Source: Propionibacteriaceae bacterium (lineage in GTDB: Bacteria > Actinomycetota > Actinomycetes > Propionibacteriales > Propionibacteriaceae). From it: a stretch of DNA of 64,000 bases. This document shows, piece by piece, positions 35,425-43,691 of the stretch. A program made the position numbers and the translations under genes. Each line of letters opens with the position of its first letter. Position 1 is the first letter of the stretch. Under the pieces are notes generated by a model. It had not been told where the DNA came from. It was given only the letters and a program-made list of their open reading frames with translations, and made no database searches. Location: positions 56,804-120,803 of the forward strand of contig JAISAO010000013.1 of assembly GCA_031266665.1 (NCBI GenBank), read 5' to 3'.

Positions 35425-36704
35425 ATGGACTGCCGGCCGGATGGCGTGAGGCAACCATGGGAGAGGTCTGCCTCCCCGTGGCCAAGAAAGATCCAGTGGA
35501 GACGGGGCGGTCAAACGTCCGCTACGTCGAAATCGGTGGAATCGACGGGAAATCACACGAGCTGCTGGGCGTTCCTAGTGTCAACTCGACCACAGCGCCC
35601 TCTCGATGCCGACAAGTCCTGTCTGCTGGCGACACCGTGTTCTCCACAGTACGGCCGTATCTGGAACGAATCGCCTTCATCCCACCATGGCTAGATCAAG
35701 AGTTCGCGTCCACTGGATTTTGTGTACTCCGCCCGGGGCCAGACATTGACTCTCGTTTCCTGTTTTTTCTTGCAGTGACGCCACTAGTCATTGATCAGGT
35801 CTTATCGCTCCAGAAGGGCGTGAGTTATCCGGCGGTGCTGAACAGGGAAGTCTTGGCCACGAGAATTCCACTACCCCCGCTGGACGAGCAGCGCCGCATC
35901 GTCGCCATCCTCGAAGACCACCTCTCCCACCTTGACTCCGCTCAAGTTGCCCTAACAATGGCAGATAGACGTGCCGACGCTATGATCAAGCAGGTACTGG
36001 TGTCCGCGATTCCCGGACCCAATGCCTATCCCAAGACGTGGGTTGTGACTACCGTGGGCGGGGCCGGAACGGTTGAGCTTGGCCGCCAGCGTCACCCTGA
36101 CTGGCACACCGGCTACAACATGCACCCATACCTGCGAGTGGCCAATGTGTTCGAGAATCGTTTAGACCTAACGGACGTTATGGAAATGCACTGGCCAGGG
36201 AACTCTTTCGAGCGTTTCCGGCTCCACCCTGGTGATATTCTCCTTAACGAGGGACAGAGCCCACATCTACTTGGCCGTCCTGCCATCTATCGGGGCGATC
36301 CCCCTGATGTCGCCTTCACCAACTCTCTCCTGCGTTTTCAAGCTGGCAATGACGTCTTACCAGAATTCGCCCTCATGGTCTTTCGCCGCCATATGCACGC
36401 TGGTCGGTTCGCGCGCGAATCGAGAATCACGACCAACATCGCCCATCTCTCCGCTAGCCGCCTCAAGGCAGTCGAGTTCCCGTTGCCCCCCCTTAACGAG
36501 CAGAAGCGCATAGTCGATGGGATGAACAGAACGCTGTTGAGCGTAGCAAAGTGCAAACATGACATAAGCCAGACCGCGAGCAAAGGTCAAACCCTTCGCC
36601 GCTCCCTCCTGGCCGCCGCCTTCCGGGGCGACCTGACGGCCGATTGGCGAGCGCGGCACGTCCACGGTGGTCGCTTGGACGGTCACAACGGCGGAGAGTC
36701 GTGA
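35421..36704 (+). CDS. hsdS: Type I restriction-modification specificity subunit
   Basis: A 427-aa HsdS with two target recognition domains, each followed by the conserved spacer helix: LATRIPLPPLDEQRRIVAIL (~residue 155) and KAVEFPLPPLNEQKRIVDGM (~355). The C-terminus RRSLLAAAFRGDLTADWR is standard. The GTG start overlaps the hsdR stop. GC content falls by eye inside both recognition domains, as expected for exchangeable specificity modules. The target sequence cannot be read from the protein. The stop overlaps the next start (TGATG). Confidence 0.92.
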   Translation: MNGLPAGWREATMGEVCLPVAKKDPVETGRSNVRYVEIGGIDGKSHELLGVPSVNSTTAPSRCRQVLSAGDTVFSTVRPYLERIAFIPPWLDQEFASTGFCVLRPGPDIDSRFLFFLAVTPLVIDQVLSLQKGVSYPAVLNREVLATRIPLPPLDEQRRIVAILEDHLSHLDSAQVALTMADRRADAMIKQVLVSAIPGPNAYPKTWVVTTVGGAGTVELGRQRHPDWHTGYNMHPYLRVANVFENRLDLTDVMEMHWPGNSFERFRLHPGDILLNEGQSPHLLGRPAIYRGDPPDVAFTNSLLRFQAGNDVLPEFALMVFRRHMHAGRFARESRITTNIAHLSASRLKAVEFPLPPLNEQKRIVDGMNRTLLSVAKCKHDISQTASKGQTLRRSLLAAAFRGDLTADWRARHVHGGRLDGHNGGES

Positions 36705-37039
36705 TGGCCGCAGGAGAAATGATCGTTCATCGTGCCCCTGCCGGGAGTGGCACCGTGCAGGTGCGCGCGTCGGTCGGAACGGTCTGGTTGACTTGTTACC
36801 AGATGGACGATCTGTACGACATGACGAGAGAGAACATCATCCAGATCGTCAAGCTGGTGCTGACCGGCGGCAAGGCGGACCCGGCGACCACTAACTCTGA
36901 GTTAGTAGTTCACCGAGAGCTGGCTCGAGCGGGCGGCAACCCACAAGGATTTCTTGTTGGTTTACTCAGATGGCACCCACCCTTTGAGGCGACCGGGCGG
37001 CTATTTCGGCCTGGCGTCCATTTCAGAAAGGAAAAGTGA
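36704..37039 (+). CDS. RhuM-family N-terminal domain protein (truncated)
   Basis: A 111-aa protein. Its first ~75 residues match the N-terminus of RhuM-type proteins (VRASVGTVWLTCYQMDDLYD, MTRENIIQIVKLVLTGGKAD, SELVVHRELA), a putative DNA-binding module. Full RhuM proteins continue for over 200 residues; here the sequence changes after HRELARAGG. RhuM genes are often found within type I RM operons. The ATG at 36704 is coupled to the hsdS stop with GGAGAG upstream; the stop lies one base before the mrr start. It is either a remnant or a deliberately short form. Confidence 0.6.
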   Translation: MAAGEMIVHRAPAGSGTVQVRASVGTVWLTCYQMDDLYDMTRENIIQIVKLVLTGGKADPATTNSELVVHRELARAGGNPQGFLVGLLRWHPPFEATGRLFRPGVHFRKEK

Positions 37040-37040
37040 C

Positions 37041-37952
37041 GTGGCTTCACCGACTTGGAATCAATACATGTGGCCGGTCCTTCAAGCGCTGGGCAACGAA
37101 AGTCCGTTGTCGTTGGCTGACCTGTACTCTACGGTCGCCACCGCCGTTGGGCTCGACGAGGCCGAGCTGCGCGAGATTATCCCCTCGGGTCAACCGCGCT
37201 ACAAGAACCGTATCGGCTGGGCCGCGGTATACTTGAATAAAGCGCGTGCCATTGATCGGCCTAGGCGAGGCACGTACGCCATCGCTGATCGTGGCCGTCA
37301 GCTCTTGAACGAGGGCGAGCCAGTCACTGAAACTCGACTCTCCGAATATCCGGAGTACCGAGAGTTCATGGAGAAGTCCAAACAAGGAGCCGAAAGACGT
37401 GTCACCGTTCCTGGATCTGACGAGACGAGTGGCGGCGCTTCTCCCCAAGAAGCAATCGCGAGCGCGGCTAAGGAACTCCGCTCAGTCTTGGAGGCTGATC
37501 TGCTGGAGAAATTACTGGCGCTTGACCCCTATGCCTTTGAGCGTCTTGTGCTGAAAGTGCTTGGAGCGATGGGTTACGGGAAAGACGGTTCTCTTGAGAG
37601 CACATCCAAGTCCGGAGACGGCGGCATCGACGGTATTATCAGCCAAGACCCGTTGGGACTGGATAGAATCTACTTGCAGGCCAAACGGTTCGCCGGAAGC
37701 CCGGTTGGCTCAAAGGACGTCCAGGCTTTCATGGGAGTTCTGAGCATGAGCCACGGAGACCGGGGGGTCTTCATCACTACTTCGACATTCACCGAAAGTG
37801 CTCGTCAAGCCGCGGAGAAGAGCCGCTCCAGGATAGAGCTAATCGACGGGCAGCAATTGGTTAGTCTGATGCTAAACCACGAGGTCGGGGTGCAACCAGA
37901 ATCCGTGACGACGATTTACAAGATCGACGATGACTTCTTCGAGGATCTGTGA
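37041..37952 (+). CDS. mrr: Mrr-type restriction endonuclease
   Basis: A 303-aa Mrr protein. The N-terminal winged-helix (Mrr_N) spans ~1-100 (TWNQYMWPVLQALGN... RPRRGTYAIADRGRQLL). The C-terminal catalytic domain has FERLVLKVLGAMGYG, SGDGGIDGII (Asp) and IYLQAKRF (Gln-x-Lys), the PD-(D/E)XK variant of Mrr. Mrr enzymes cut methylated DNA. The GTG at 37041 follows AAAGGAAAAG; a longer frame upstream reads the rhuM tail out of phase. It is placed between hsdS and hsdM of a methylating type I system. Its codons are less GC-rich than hsdR/hsdM, suggesting separate acquisition. Confidence 0.88.
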   Translation: MASPTWNQYMWPVLQALGNESPLSLADLYSTVATAVGLDEAELREIIPSGQPRYKNRIGWAAVYLNKARAIDRPRRGTYAIADRGRQLLNEGEPVTETRLSEYPEYREFMEKSKQGAERRVTVPGSDETSGGASPQEAIASAAKELRSVLEADLLEKLLALDPYAFERLVLKVLGAMGYGKDGSLESTSKSGDGGIDGIISQDPLGLDRIYLQAKRFAGSPVGSKDVQAFMGVLSMSHGDRGVFITTSTFTESARQAAEKSRSRIELIDGQQLVSLMLNHEVGVQPESVTTIYKIDDDFFEDL

Positions 37953-39430
37953 TGGCCGACGCCAGACGGCTGGTGGACAAGCTGTGGGCCTACTGCGATG
38001 TGCTGCGCGACGACGGGGTCGGGGTCATCGAGTACACCGAGCAGTTGACGTATTTGTTGTTCTTGAAGATGGCGCACGAGCGGGCCAGGCGGCAGCTCGC
38101 GCCGCAACGGATCGTGCCCGAGGCCTACGACTGGGATCGGCTGGTCGACGCCTCGGGAGCCGAGCTGGAGACGCTGTACGCCTGGATGCTGGATAGTTTG
38201 GCCAAACAACCAGGAGTGGTCGGGACGATCTTCCGCAAGGCGCAGAATCGTATTCAAGACCCGGCGAAACTCAAGCGGCTGATCTCGGATCTGATCGACA
38301 AGGAACACTGGTCGAGCTCCGGAGCCGACTTGACAGGGGACGCCTATGAGGAATTGCTGGCCAAGGGGGCCTCGGACCAGAAATCGGGCGCCGGCCAATA
38401 CTTCACCCCGCGAGCCCTGGTGCAGGCGATGGTCGATTGCGTCCGGCCGACGGTGGCCGACTCGGTGGTCGATCCGGCCTGCGGCACGGGCGGGTTCCTG
38501 TTGATGGCCCACGAGCGCGCCGCCCAGGACGCCGCCTCGATGACACCGGTGGAGCGCGACCATCTGCGCGACGGCTTCGTCACCGGCTTCGAACTGGTGG
38601 ACAACACCGCCCGCCTGGCGGCCATGAACATGCTGCTGCACGGCATCGGCGCCGCCTCGGGCCCATCACAGATCAAAGTGCGCGATTCGCTGGTGGCCGA
38701 CCCCAGGAGGCGCTGGTCGGTGGTGCTGACCAATCCACCATTCGGCACGAAATCGGCGCTGACGACCATCGGGGCCGACGGGAAGGCGGTTCGGGAGGAC
38801 CAATCCGTCGAACGGCAAGATTTCACCGTCTCCACGTCGAACAAACAGTTGAACTTCGTCCAGCACATTATGACCATCCTGGACGTCAACGGCCGGGCGG
38901 CGGTGGTGCTGCCGGACAATGTGTTGTTCGAGGGCGGGGCGGGCGAGTCGATCCGCCGCCGCCTATTGGCGAACTTCGACCTGCACACCATGCTGCGCCT
39001 GCCGACCGGTATTTTCTACGCCCAGGGCGTGAAAGCCAACGTGCTGTTCTTCGACAAGAAGCCCGCCCGGCCGGAGAAGCCGTGGACCGAGAGGTTGTGG
39101 GTTTACGACCTGCGCACAAACATGCACTTCACTCTCAAGCAGCATCCGCTGCGCCGGGGTGACTTGGACGAGTTCGTCAGCCTATATCTGCCGAACGGGC
39201 CGCGTTCGGCCCGAGTGGAGTCGAAGCGCTGGCATTCTTTCAGCCACCAGGAATTAGTGACCCGCGACAAAGCCAACCTGGACATCGCCTGGCTGAAGGA
39301 CGACTCGCTGGAAGACCTCGCCAACCTGCCCGCCCCCGAAGTCATCGCCCAAGAGATCATCGCCGACCTGACGGCCGCGTTGGCCGAGTTCGAGACGGTC
39401 GCAGCCGCCCTGGGAGCGAGAGACAAATGA
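37952..39430 (+). CDS. hsdM: Type I restriction-modification methyltransferase subunit
   Basis: A 492-aa N6-adenine methyltransferase. The N-terminal helical HsdM domain covers ~1-140. The SAM site is VVDPACGTGGFLLMA and the catalytic motif is VVLTNPPFG; QKSGAGQYFTPRALVQAM is the usual entry to the catalytic domain. It modifies the host recognition site with HsdS. ATG 37952 (GAGGAT five bases upstream) is preferred over GTG 37949; both overlap the mrr stop. Last gene of the restriction operon; no clear terminator follows. Confidence 0.93.
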   Translation: MADARRLVDKLWAYCDVLRDDGVGVIEYTEQLTYLLFLKMAHERARRQLAPQRIVPEAYDWDRLVDASGAELETLYAWMLDSLAKQPGVVGTIFRKAQNRIQDPAKLKRLISDLIDKEHWSSSGADLTGDAYEELLAKGASDQKSGAGQYFTPRALVQAMVDCVRPTVADSVVDPACGTGGFLLMAHERAAQDAASMTPVERDHLRDGFVTGFELVDNTARLAAMNMLLHGIGAASGPSQIKVRDSLVADPRRRWSVVLTNPPFGTKSALTTIGADGKAVREDQSVERQDFTVSTSNKQLNFVQHIMTILDVNGRAAVVLPDNVLFEGGAGESIRRRLLANFDLHTMLRLPTGIFYAQGVKANVLFFDKKPARPEKPWTERLWVYDLRTNMHFTLKQHPLRRGDLDEFVSLYLPNGPRSARVESKRWHSFSHQELVTRDKANLDIAWLKDDSLEDLANLPAPEVIAQEIIADLTAALAEFETVAAALGARDK

Positions 39431-39562
39431 TCATTCAATCAAGTGTTCGCCTGTATTGAAATCGACTCTACATCCATCAACAAACTGGAAGTTGATCCCC
39501 GTGCCTCACACGCTTCGAGCGCGAACGTCGTGGGATTGACCACGGAAGAATGGCTCCCGATC

Positions 39563-40213
39563 ATGAACGCAGACCAACGACGCCGGACTGGAGGACGCGC
39601 CCTGGCCCTCGCCCTAGGCGCGGTCTTCGTGGTGGTCCCGTTGCTGCTGTGCGCCTGGGTGTGGCTGGTGGCCAGACTCGTCGGCGCCCCGGGCAGCACC
39701 ATCACAGCCGATCAGGTGCTCGCCTGGATTTGCGCGGCGCTGGTCGGGCTCGTGCTGTTCCCGCTGGCGATCACGGCGAACCGGCGGTGGTTGTCGCACG
39801 CCGCGCGGCAACCACTGTCCGCCCCGATCTCGTGGGGCGGCGAGCCGACGCCGCCGCCGCAGGCGCCGCCCTCCACGGTCTGGGCCCGGCTGGCGCGCGC
39901 CGCCCTCGTGCTGCTCGGAGCCGTAGGCGTCTTGGCGATCTGCGGCCCGCTCGAGGTCTCCGCCGCCGTCTGGGGCGTCGTCTCCCAGGCCGGGGCGGGA
40001 CCCCGGTCGCGCGGCGCCTTCTTCCAGTCAGCGGCCACCTTGACCCTGGCTGTGGCGCTGGTCGCGATCATGGCGGTCGAGGCCTTGACCGCCCGCGGCC
40101 CGGCGGCCGCCCGGCGAGCGCGCTGGACCTGGTACTACGCGATCTGCGTCGCCTGGGTGCAATCCACAGCCTTCGGCCTGGGCATAGCTTGGTGCGTCCT
40201 CCGCTTCCTGTGA
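39563..40213 (+). CDS. Hypothetical membrane protein
   Basis: About 216 aa with four hydrophobic helices (residues ~12-38, 48-68, 105-135 and 150-210 in two parts) separated by a Pro-rich loop (GGEPTPPPQAPPSTVW). Not recognised as a family. The start is uncertain: the frame opens at GTG 39443, but residues before MNADQRRRTGG are unlike a membrane protein N-terminus. It may be a passenger of the defence island. Confidence 0.5.
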   Translation: MNADQRRRTGGRALALALGAVFVVVPLLLCAWVWLVARLVGAPGSTITADQVLAWICAALVGLVLFPLAITANRRWLSHAARQPLSAPISWGGEPTPPPQAPPSTVWARLARAALVLLGAVGVLAICGPLEVSAAVWGVVSQAGAGPRSRGAFFQSAATLTLAVALVAIMAVEALTARGPAAARRARWTWYYAICVAWVQSTAFGLGIAWCVLRFL

Positions 40214-40296
40214 CGCCCGCCCGCCGCCACGTCCCCGCCGCCGTGTCGGAGCAGAGCCGCTGGCCTCGGACAAGCGTTCCGCCGAGTGGCCGGAGG

Positions 40297-40908
40297 TCAC
40301 GGGTGGCTAGCCCGCCGCGGCTCGCCCAGCGGCGCGCACCAACCGTTTTCCAGGAAGAAGAACGGGTGCCCCAGGGCCGCATAGCGACCAGCCGTGTCGC
40401 CGCCGGCGAGACCTTGCTCAACGACAGCGATCCGCAGCACCGTTCCGAAGATGAAGACCTCGCCCTCGTGGAACTCCACGATTCGGTCGCAGACGCATTC
40501 CAGGTGCGCCGCGCACTCCAGGACCGACGGAACCTCGACGGCGACTCCCGGCAGCCTGGTCAGCCCGGCCCAACGATCCGCCGCCTCCGGCATCGCCCAG
40601 ATGGTTTCGGCCAAGTCGGCGCCAGGCACATTGACGACGAACTCTCCAGTGTCCCGCACGTTCCTGGCGGTTTGATGGCTCAGCGCGCAGCCGAATCCAA
40701 TGGTCAGCGGAGTCATGGCGGCCACGCTCAGCCAGCTTTTCGGGGCGATGCCCACGACCCCGCCCGAATCACGACTGGTCACCAGAACCACCTGTCCCGG
40801 CAGCGGGGAGGGCGACCATTGCCACTTGTCGAGCGGCAACTCCCGAAATCTTCTTGTTGACTCGGTCACGACCGGTCGCGCTCGAGACTCGCCTGGTATA
40901 GAGGGCAT
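40297..40908 (-). CDS. Flavin reductase-like FMN-binding protein
   Basis: A 203-aa split-barrel protein of the flavin reductase family: VVLVTSRDSGGVVGIAPKSW, LTIGFGCALSHQTARNVRDT, EFVVNVPG, and AAHLECVCDRIVEFHEGEVF. Such proteins bind FMN and either reduce it for monooxygenases or act as oxidoreductases on small molecules. No partner monooxygenase is nearby. ATG 40908 is a reasonable start with GGAGCGG somewhat far upstream. Confidence 0.78.
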   Translation of the reverse strand: MPSIPGESRARPVVTESTRRFRELPLDKWQWSPSPLPGQVVLVTSRDSGGVVGIAPKSWLSVAAMTPLTIGFGCALSHQTARNVRDTGEFVVNVPGADLAETIWAMPEAADRWAGLTRLPGVAVEVPSVLECAAHLECVCDRIVEFHEGEVFIFGTVLRIAVVEQGLAGGDTAGRYAALGHPFFFLENGWCAPLGEPRRASHP

Positions 40909-41093
40909 AAGCCGAGCTTATCCGCTCCGCCCGACGGGGGCGTAAGCGTTATCGACACCACGCCGAATGCGGTAGAGACTGGCCGCGCCGCCCGAGCACG
41001 GGGCACAGCGGTGCGGCTCCGCATAGGGGCCACTCGCCCCAACAAGGTCGCGGCATCGTCTTGGTCAGACAGCGATGCGGCTCCGCCTAGGGG

Positions 41094-41204
41094 TTACTCG
41101 CCCCGGATGATCAGGTTCTGGACGCGGTCGAAAATGTCGCCGCGGAGCTTGACCTGACCCAGGGCGTCAAGGCCGGAGACGATGGCCAAGGGTAAGAAAA
41201 ACAT
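41094..41204 (-). pseudogene. 3' remnant of the 30565-30960 membrane-protein gene
   Basis: Reads MFFLPLAIVSGLDALGQVKL then RGDIFDRVQNLIIRGE and a stop, against MFFFPLAVVSGLGALGQVKL and IGDIFDRVQNLIIRGE in the intact gene. Nucleotide identity is about 90% and ends abruptly at 41204. The same 3' flank motif is shared. The N-terminal two thirds are absent. Confidence 0.8.
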
Positions 41205-41205
41205 T

Positions 41206-41332
41206 CGGACCCCGGAGCGACGATGAGTGTTACCGCTTGGCGCTCGACCGTCTCAAACTTTATGCCGATACGACCATGGCCGCTTTGATCAAACAGCTGC
41301 TGGACACGGCTTTCAAAGACATCGCCGACTGA
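41206..41332 (+). pseudogene. C-terminal fragment of an unidentified protein
   Basis: An open frame without a start reads GPRSDDECYRLALDRLKLYA then DTTMAALIKQLLDTAFKDIAD and a stop. It is helical and protein-like, adjoining the previous remnant at its break point. The parent protein was not recognised, and nothing intact in the window matches it. Confidence 0.35.
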
Positions 41333-41420
41333 CGTCAGACGACTGGCGGCCAAACCATGGCGTGCCGCCGCTGGGAGCCGGAAACCTGGCCAAATAGGGC
41401 AGGGTTCCGAACCACCCGGC

Positions 41421-41471
41421 AACCGGATGCGCCAGACTTGACGGATTACCGCCGGCGACACCGTTCGGCTG
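41421..41471 (+). repeat. Copy of the GNAT gene's 5' region
   Basis: AACCGGATGCGCCAGACTTG followed by ACGGATTACCGCCGGCGACACC matches 46177-46225 (AACCGGATACGCCAGACTTG, then ACGGGTGACCGCTGGCGACACC) at about 90%. The GTG start of the GNAT gene is ATT here. Similarity fades after ~50 bp. Confidence 0.7.
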
Positions 41472-41527
41472 ACCCACGGGTCTTCGGCCGCGCTCCCGCC
41501 GTCGGCTGGCGGGCCTACAGTGGTGGC

Positions 41528-42481
41528 GTGGAGATCGACGACTTCCCGCGCCTGGAGCTGGGGTTCTTCCCCACTCCGCTGCACCGGCTCGACCGGCTCT
41601 CGGCCGCCCTCGGGGCCGAGCTGTGGATCAAGCGCGACGACCTGACGGGCCTGGGCGGGGGCGGCAATAAGGTGCGCAAGCTGGAATACCTGCTGGCCGA
41701 CGTTCTAGCCTCCGGCCAAACGACCGTGGTGACGGGCGGCGGCTACCAGTCCAATTTCGCCCGCCAGACGGCCGCGGCCTGCGCCAAACTGGGGCTGCGC
41801 TGCGTGCTGGGGCTGCGCGACGGCTATCTCGACAACGCCGAGTACACCGACGGCGGCAACGTGTTTTTGGACCAGCTCTTCGGGGCCGAGGTGCGCAAGT
41901 ACCCGGGGATCGGCTCTAAGGCCGCCGTGCGGCGGGCCGCGGCCGAGTTGGCCGCCGAGGGCGTGGACGCCTACGTCGTGCCGGTGGGCGGCTCGAACGC
42001 CATCGGCTCGCTGGGCTATGTGCGGGCTGCCCGGGAACTGCTGGCCGACGGGCCGTTCGACGCCGTGGTCGTGGCCGCCAGCAGCTGCGGCACGGCGGCC
42101 GGGCTGGCCGTCGGCCTGGCGGCTGACGGCTCGCGGGCGGAGTTGGTGGGCATGTGCGTCGACTCGGACGCCGCCGCCACCGGCGCGCTGATCGGCCGCT
42201 TGGCCGCCCAGCTGCACGACCTCGGCCTGCCGTCAGAACCGTTGCACTGCCGCGCCCCGGACCACGCCCGCGGCCCCGGCTACGGCGTGCCGACGCCGGA
42301 GATGCGCCGGGCCGTCCACCTGTTGGCCGAGACCGAGGGCATTGTGCTCGACCCCGTGTATTCGGGCAAAGCCTTCGCCGGCCTGCTGACCGAGCTGCGC
42401 CAGGGCCGCCTGGGCGGCCGCGTGGTCTTCGTCCACACCGGCGGACTGCCGTCCCTCTTCCCCTATCGCTCGGAGTTGTGA
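41528..42481 (+). CDS. dcyD: D-cysteine desulfhydrase-like PLP enzyme
   Basis: A 317-aa fold-type II PLP enzyme of the ACC deaminase/D-cysteine desulfhydrase family: WIKRDDLTGLGGGGNKVRKL with the PLP lysine (Lys48), GGGYQSNFARQTAAAC, YVVPVGGSNAIGSLGYV, and the C-terminal DPVYSGKAFAGL and HTGGLPSLF. DcyD releases pyruvate, ammonia and sulfide from D-cysteine. The following three genes form a cystine/amino-acid ABC importer, the same partners as in E. coli fliY-dcyD-yecSC, which supports the assignment over ACC deaminase. The GTG start is preferred on alignment; the RBS is weak. Confidence 0.8.
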   Translation: MEIDDFPRLELGFFPTPLHRLDRLSAALGAELWIKRDDLTGLGGGGNKVRKLEYLLADVLASGQTTVVTGGGYQSNFARQTAAACAKLGLRCVLGLRDGYLDNAEYTDGGNVFLDQLFGAEVRKYPGIGSKAAVRRAAAELAAEGVDAYVVPVGGSNAIGSLGYVRAARELLADGPFDAVVVAASSCGTAAGLAVGLAADGSRAELVGMCVDSDAAATGALIGRLAAQLHDLGLPSEPLHCRAPDHARGPGYGVPTPEMRRAVHLLAETEGIVLDPVYSGKAFAGLLTELRQGRLGGRVVFVHTGGLPSLFPYRSEL

Positions 42482-42498
42482 GGCCCGTTTGGGGTTTT

Positions 42499-42535
42499 GG
42501 ATACAGGCGGATACGATTCCCTCCATAATGTATAC
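42499..42535 (+). promoter_or_regulatory. Possible operator/promoter before the importer operon
   Basis: Direct repeats GGATAC at 42499-42504 and 42509-42514 are followed by CATAATGTATAC, a possible -10 and a GTATAC palindrome (42530-42535). A GGCGCG-TC-CGCGCC stem follows. They lie between the desulfhydrase and binding-protein genes. This could be a sulfur-responsive site, but no known consensus was matched. Confidence 0.3.
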
Positions 42536-42680
42536 GCATCCATACGGCAAGAGGCGCGTCCGCGCCCATAGTTGTTGTCGCTGATCTAGCTCCAGCCTCC
42601 AGGCCATGGGCGTCTCCGCCCGCCCGGACGCCCCGGCCGCACCGCCCCAAACACCACCCGACCCGTCCCAGGAGACAGCC

Positions 42681-43670
42681 ATGAGCAAACCATCATTCAG
42701 CCCTGATCCACCGCTTCTCGACTACCGAACGACCCCATCCGGGCGCGCTGACGGCGCCGACGACGCTCAACGGACGTCCAGTCCGCCTTCACGCCGCCGA
42801 CACCGCCATCACACCCGCCTGAGGCCGCTCGCCACAAAGACCAGCGGTGGATCAGGGCTCAAAACAATCGCCGCCGCGTCCGTCTGGTTGGCGCTGGCGG
42901 CCTGCGCCCCGGCCGCATCGACACCGCCCGCGGCCGAGTCGTCGGCGCCCGCCAGTTCCGCCGCGACCGATCCGGCGGTGGCGGCGCTCGGCGGCCGGAT
43001 CGTCTTCGGCACCGAGGGCACCTACGCGCCGTTCAGCTACCACGACGCGGCCACCGACGAGTTGACCGGCTACGACGTCGATGTGGCGCGCGCCGTGGCC
43101 GCGCGGCTCGGCCTGGAGGCCGAATTCGCCGAGACCACCTGGGACGGCATCTTCGCCGCCCTGGAGAGCGGCCGTTTCAACGCCATCGCCAACGAGGTGG
43201 AGATCACCGCCGAGCGCCAGGCCAAGTACGACCTCTCGGTGGCCTACTCCGTCTCCTACCCGGTCGTCATCGCCCGCGCCGACGACGACCGCTTCCAAAC
43301 CGTGGCCGATCTGAGCGGCCGGACCGCCGCCCAGTCGCCGGGCTCCAACTGGGGCGCGAAAGCCGAGGGCTACGGCGCCCTGGTGGAGACGGTGCCCGGT
43401 TTCTCCGAATCGGTGGCGGCCATCAAAGACGGCCGCGTCGACTTCACCTTGAACGACGCCCTGGCCGCCCTCGACTATTTCCAGGCGACCGGCGACAGCG
43501 ACGTGAAAGTGGCCCTGGAAATCACCGACGACAAGGTGTCTCAAGGTTTCGCGCTGCAGAAAGACTCCGGCCTGCTGCCAGCCCTGAACCAGGCCTTGGC
43601 CCAACTCGCCGCCGACGGGACGCTGGCCCAACTCGGCCAGAAATACTTCGGCCAAGACATCTCAGGCTGA
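42681..43670 (+). CDS. Amino-acid (cystine-type) ABC transporter substrate-binding lipoprotein
   Basis: A 329-aa family-3 solute-binding protein. AGGAGA precedes the ATG at 42681. An unusually long, Arg/Ser/Pro-rich lead of ~60 residues comes before the signal helix (AAASVWLALAAC), and LAAC is the lipobox. The mature domain shows IVFGTEGTYAPFSY, LTGYDVDVARAVAARLG, FNAIANEVEITAERQAKYD and VDFTLNDALAAL. It would bind cystine, cysteine or a related amino acid outside the membrane. First gene of the importer, 21 nt before the permease. Confidence 0.85.
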   Translation: MSKPSFSPDPPLLDYRTTPSGRADGADDAQRTSSPPSRRRHRHHTRLRPLATKTSGGSGLKTIAAASVWLALAACAPAASTPPAAESSAPASSAATDPAVAALGGRIVFGTEGTYAPFSYHDAATDELTGYDVDVARAVAARLGLEAEFAETTWDGIFAALESGRFNAIANEVEITAERQAKYDLSVAYSVSYPVVIARADDDRFQTVADLSGRTAAQSPGSNWGAKAEGYGALVETVPGFSESVAAIKDGRVDFTLNDALAALDYFQATGDSDVKVALEITDDKVSQGFALQKDSGLLPALNQALAQLAADGTLAQLGQKYFGQDISG

Positions 43671-43691
43671 CACCGGCGCCGAGGCCCCGCC

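Larger units (their letters stand above)
40909..41527. other. Gene-remnant region
   Basis: A 619-bp stretch with no intact gene. It contains the 36-codon tail of the membrane-protein gene (41094-41204), a second C-terminal fragment (41206-41332) and a copy of the 5' region of the GNAT gene (41421-41471). A GTGCGGCTCCGC-TAGGGG-CACTCGCCCC-like segment occurs at about 41010 and 41073 and also precedes the intact gene's end at 30537. This is DNA assembled from duplicated fragments. Confidence 0.7.
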
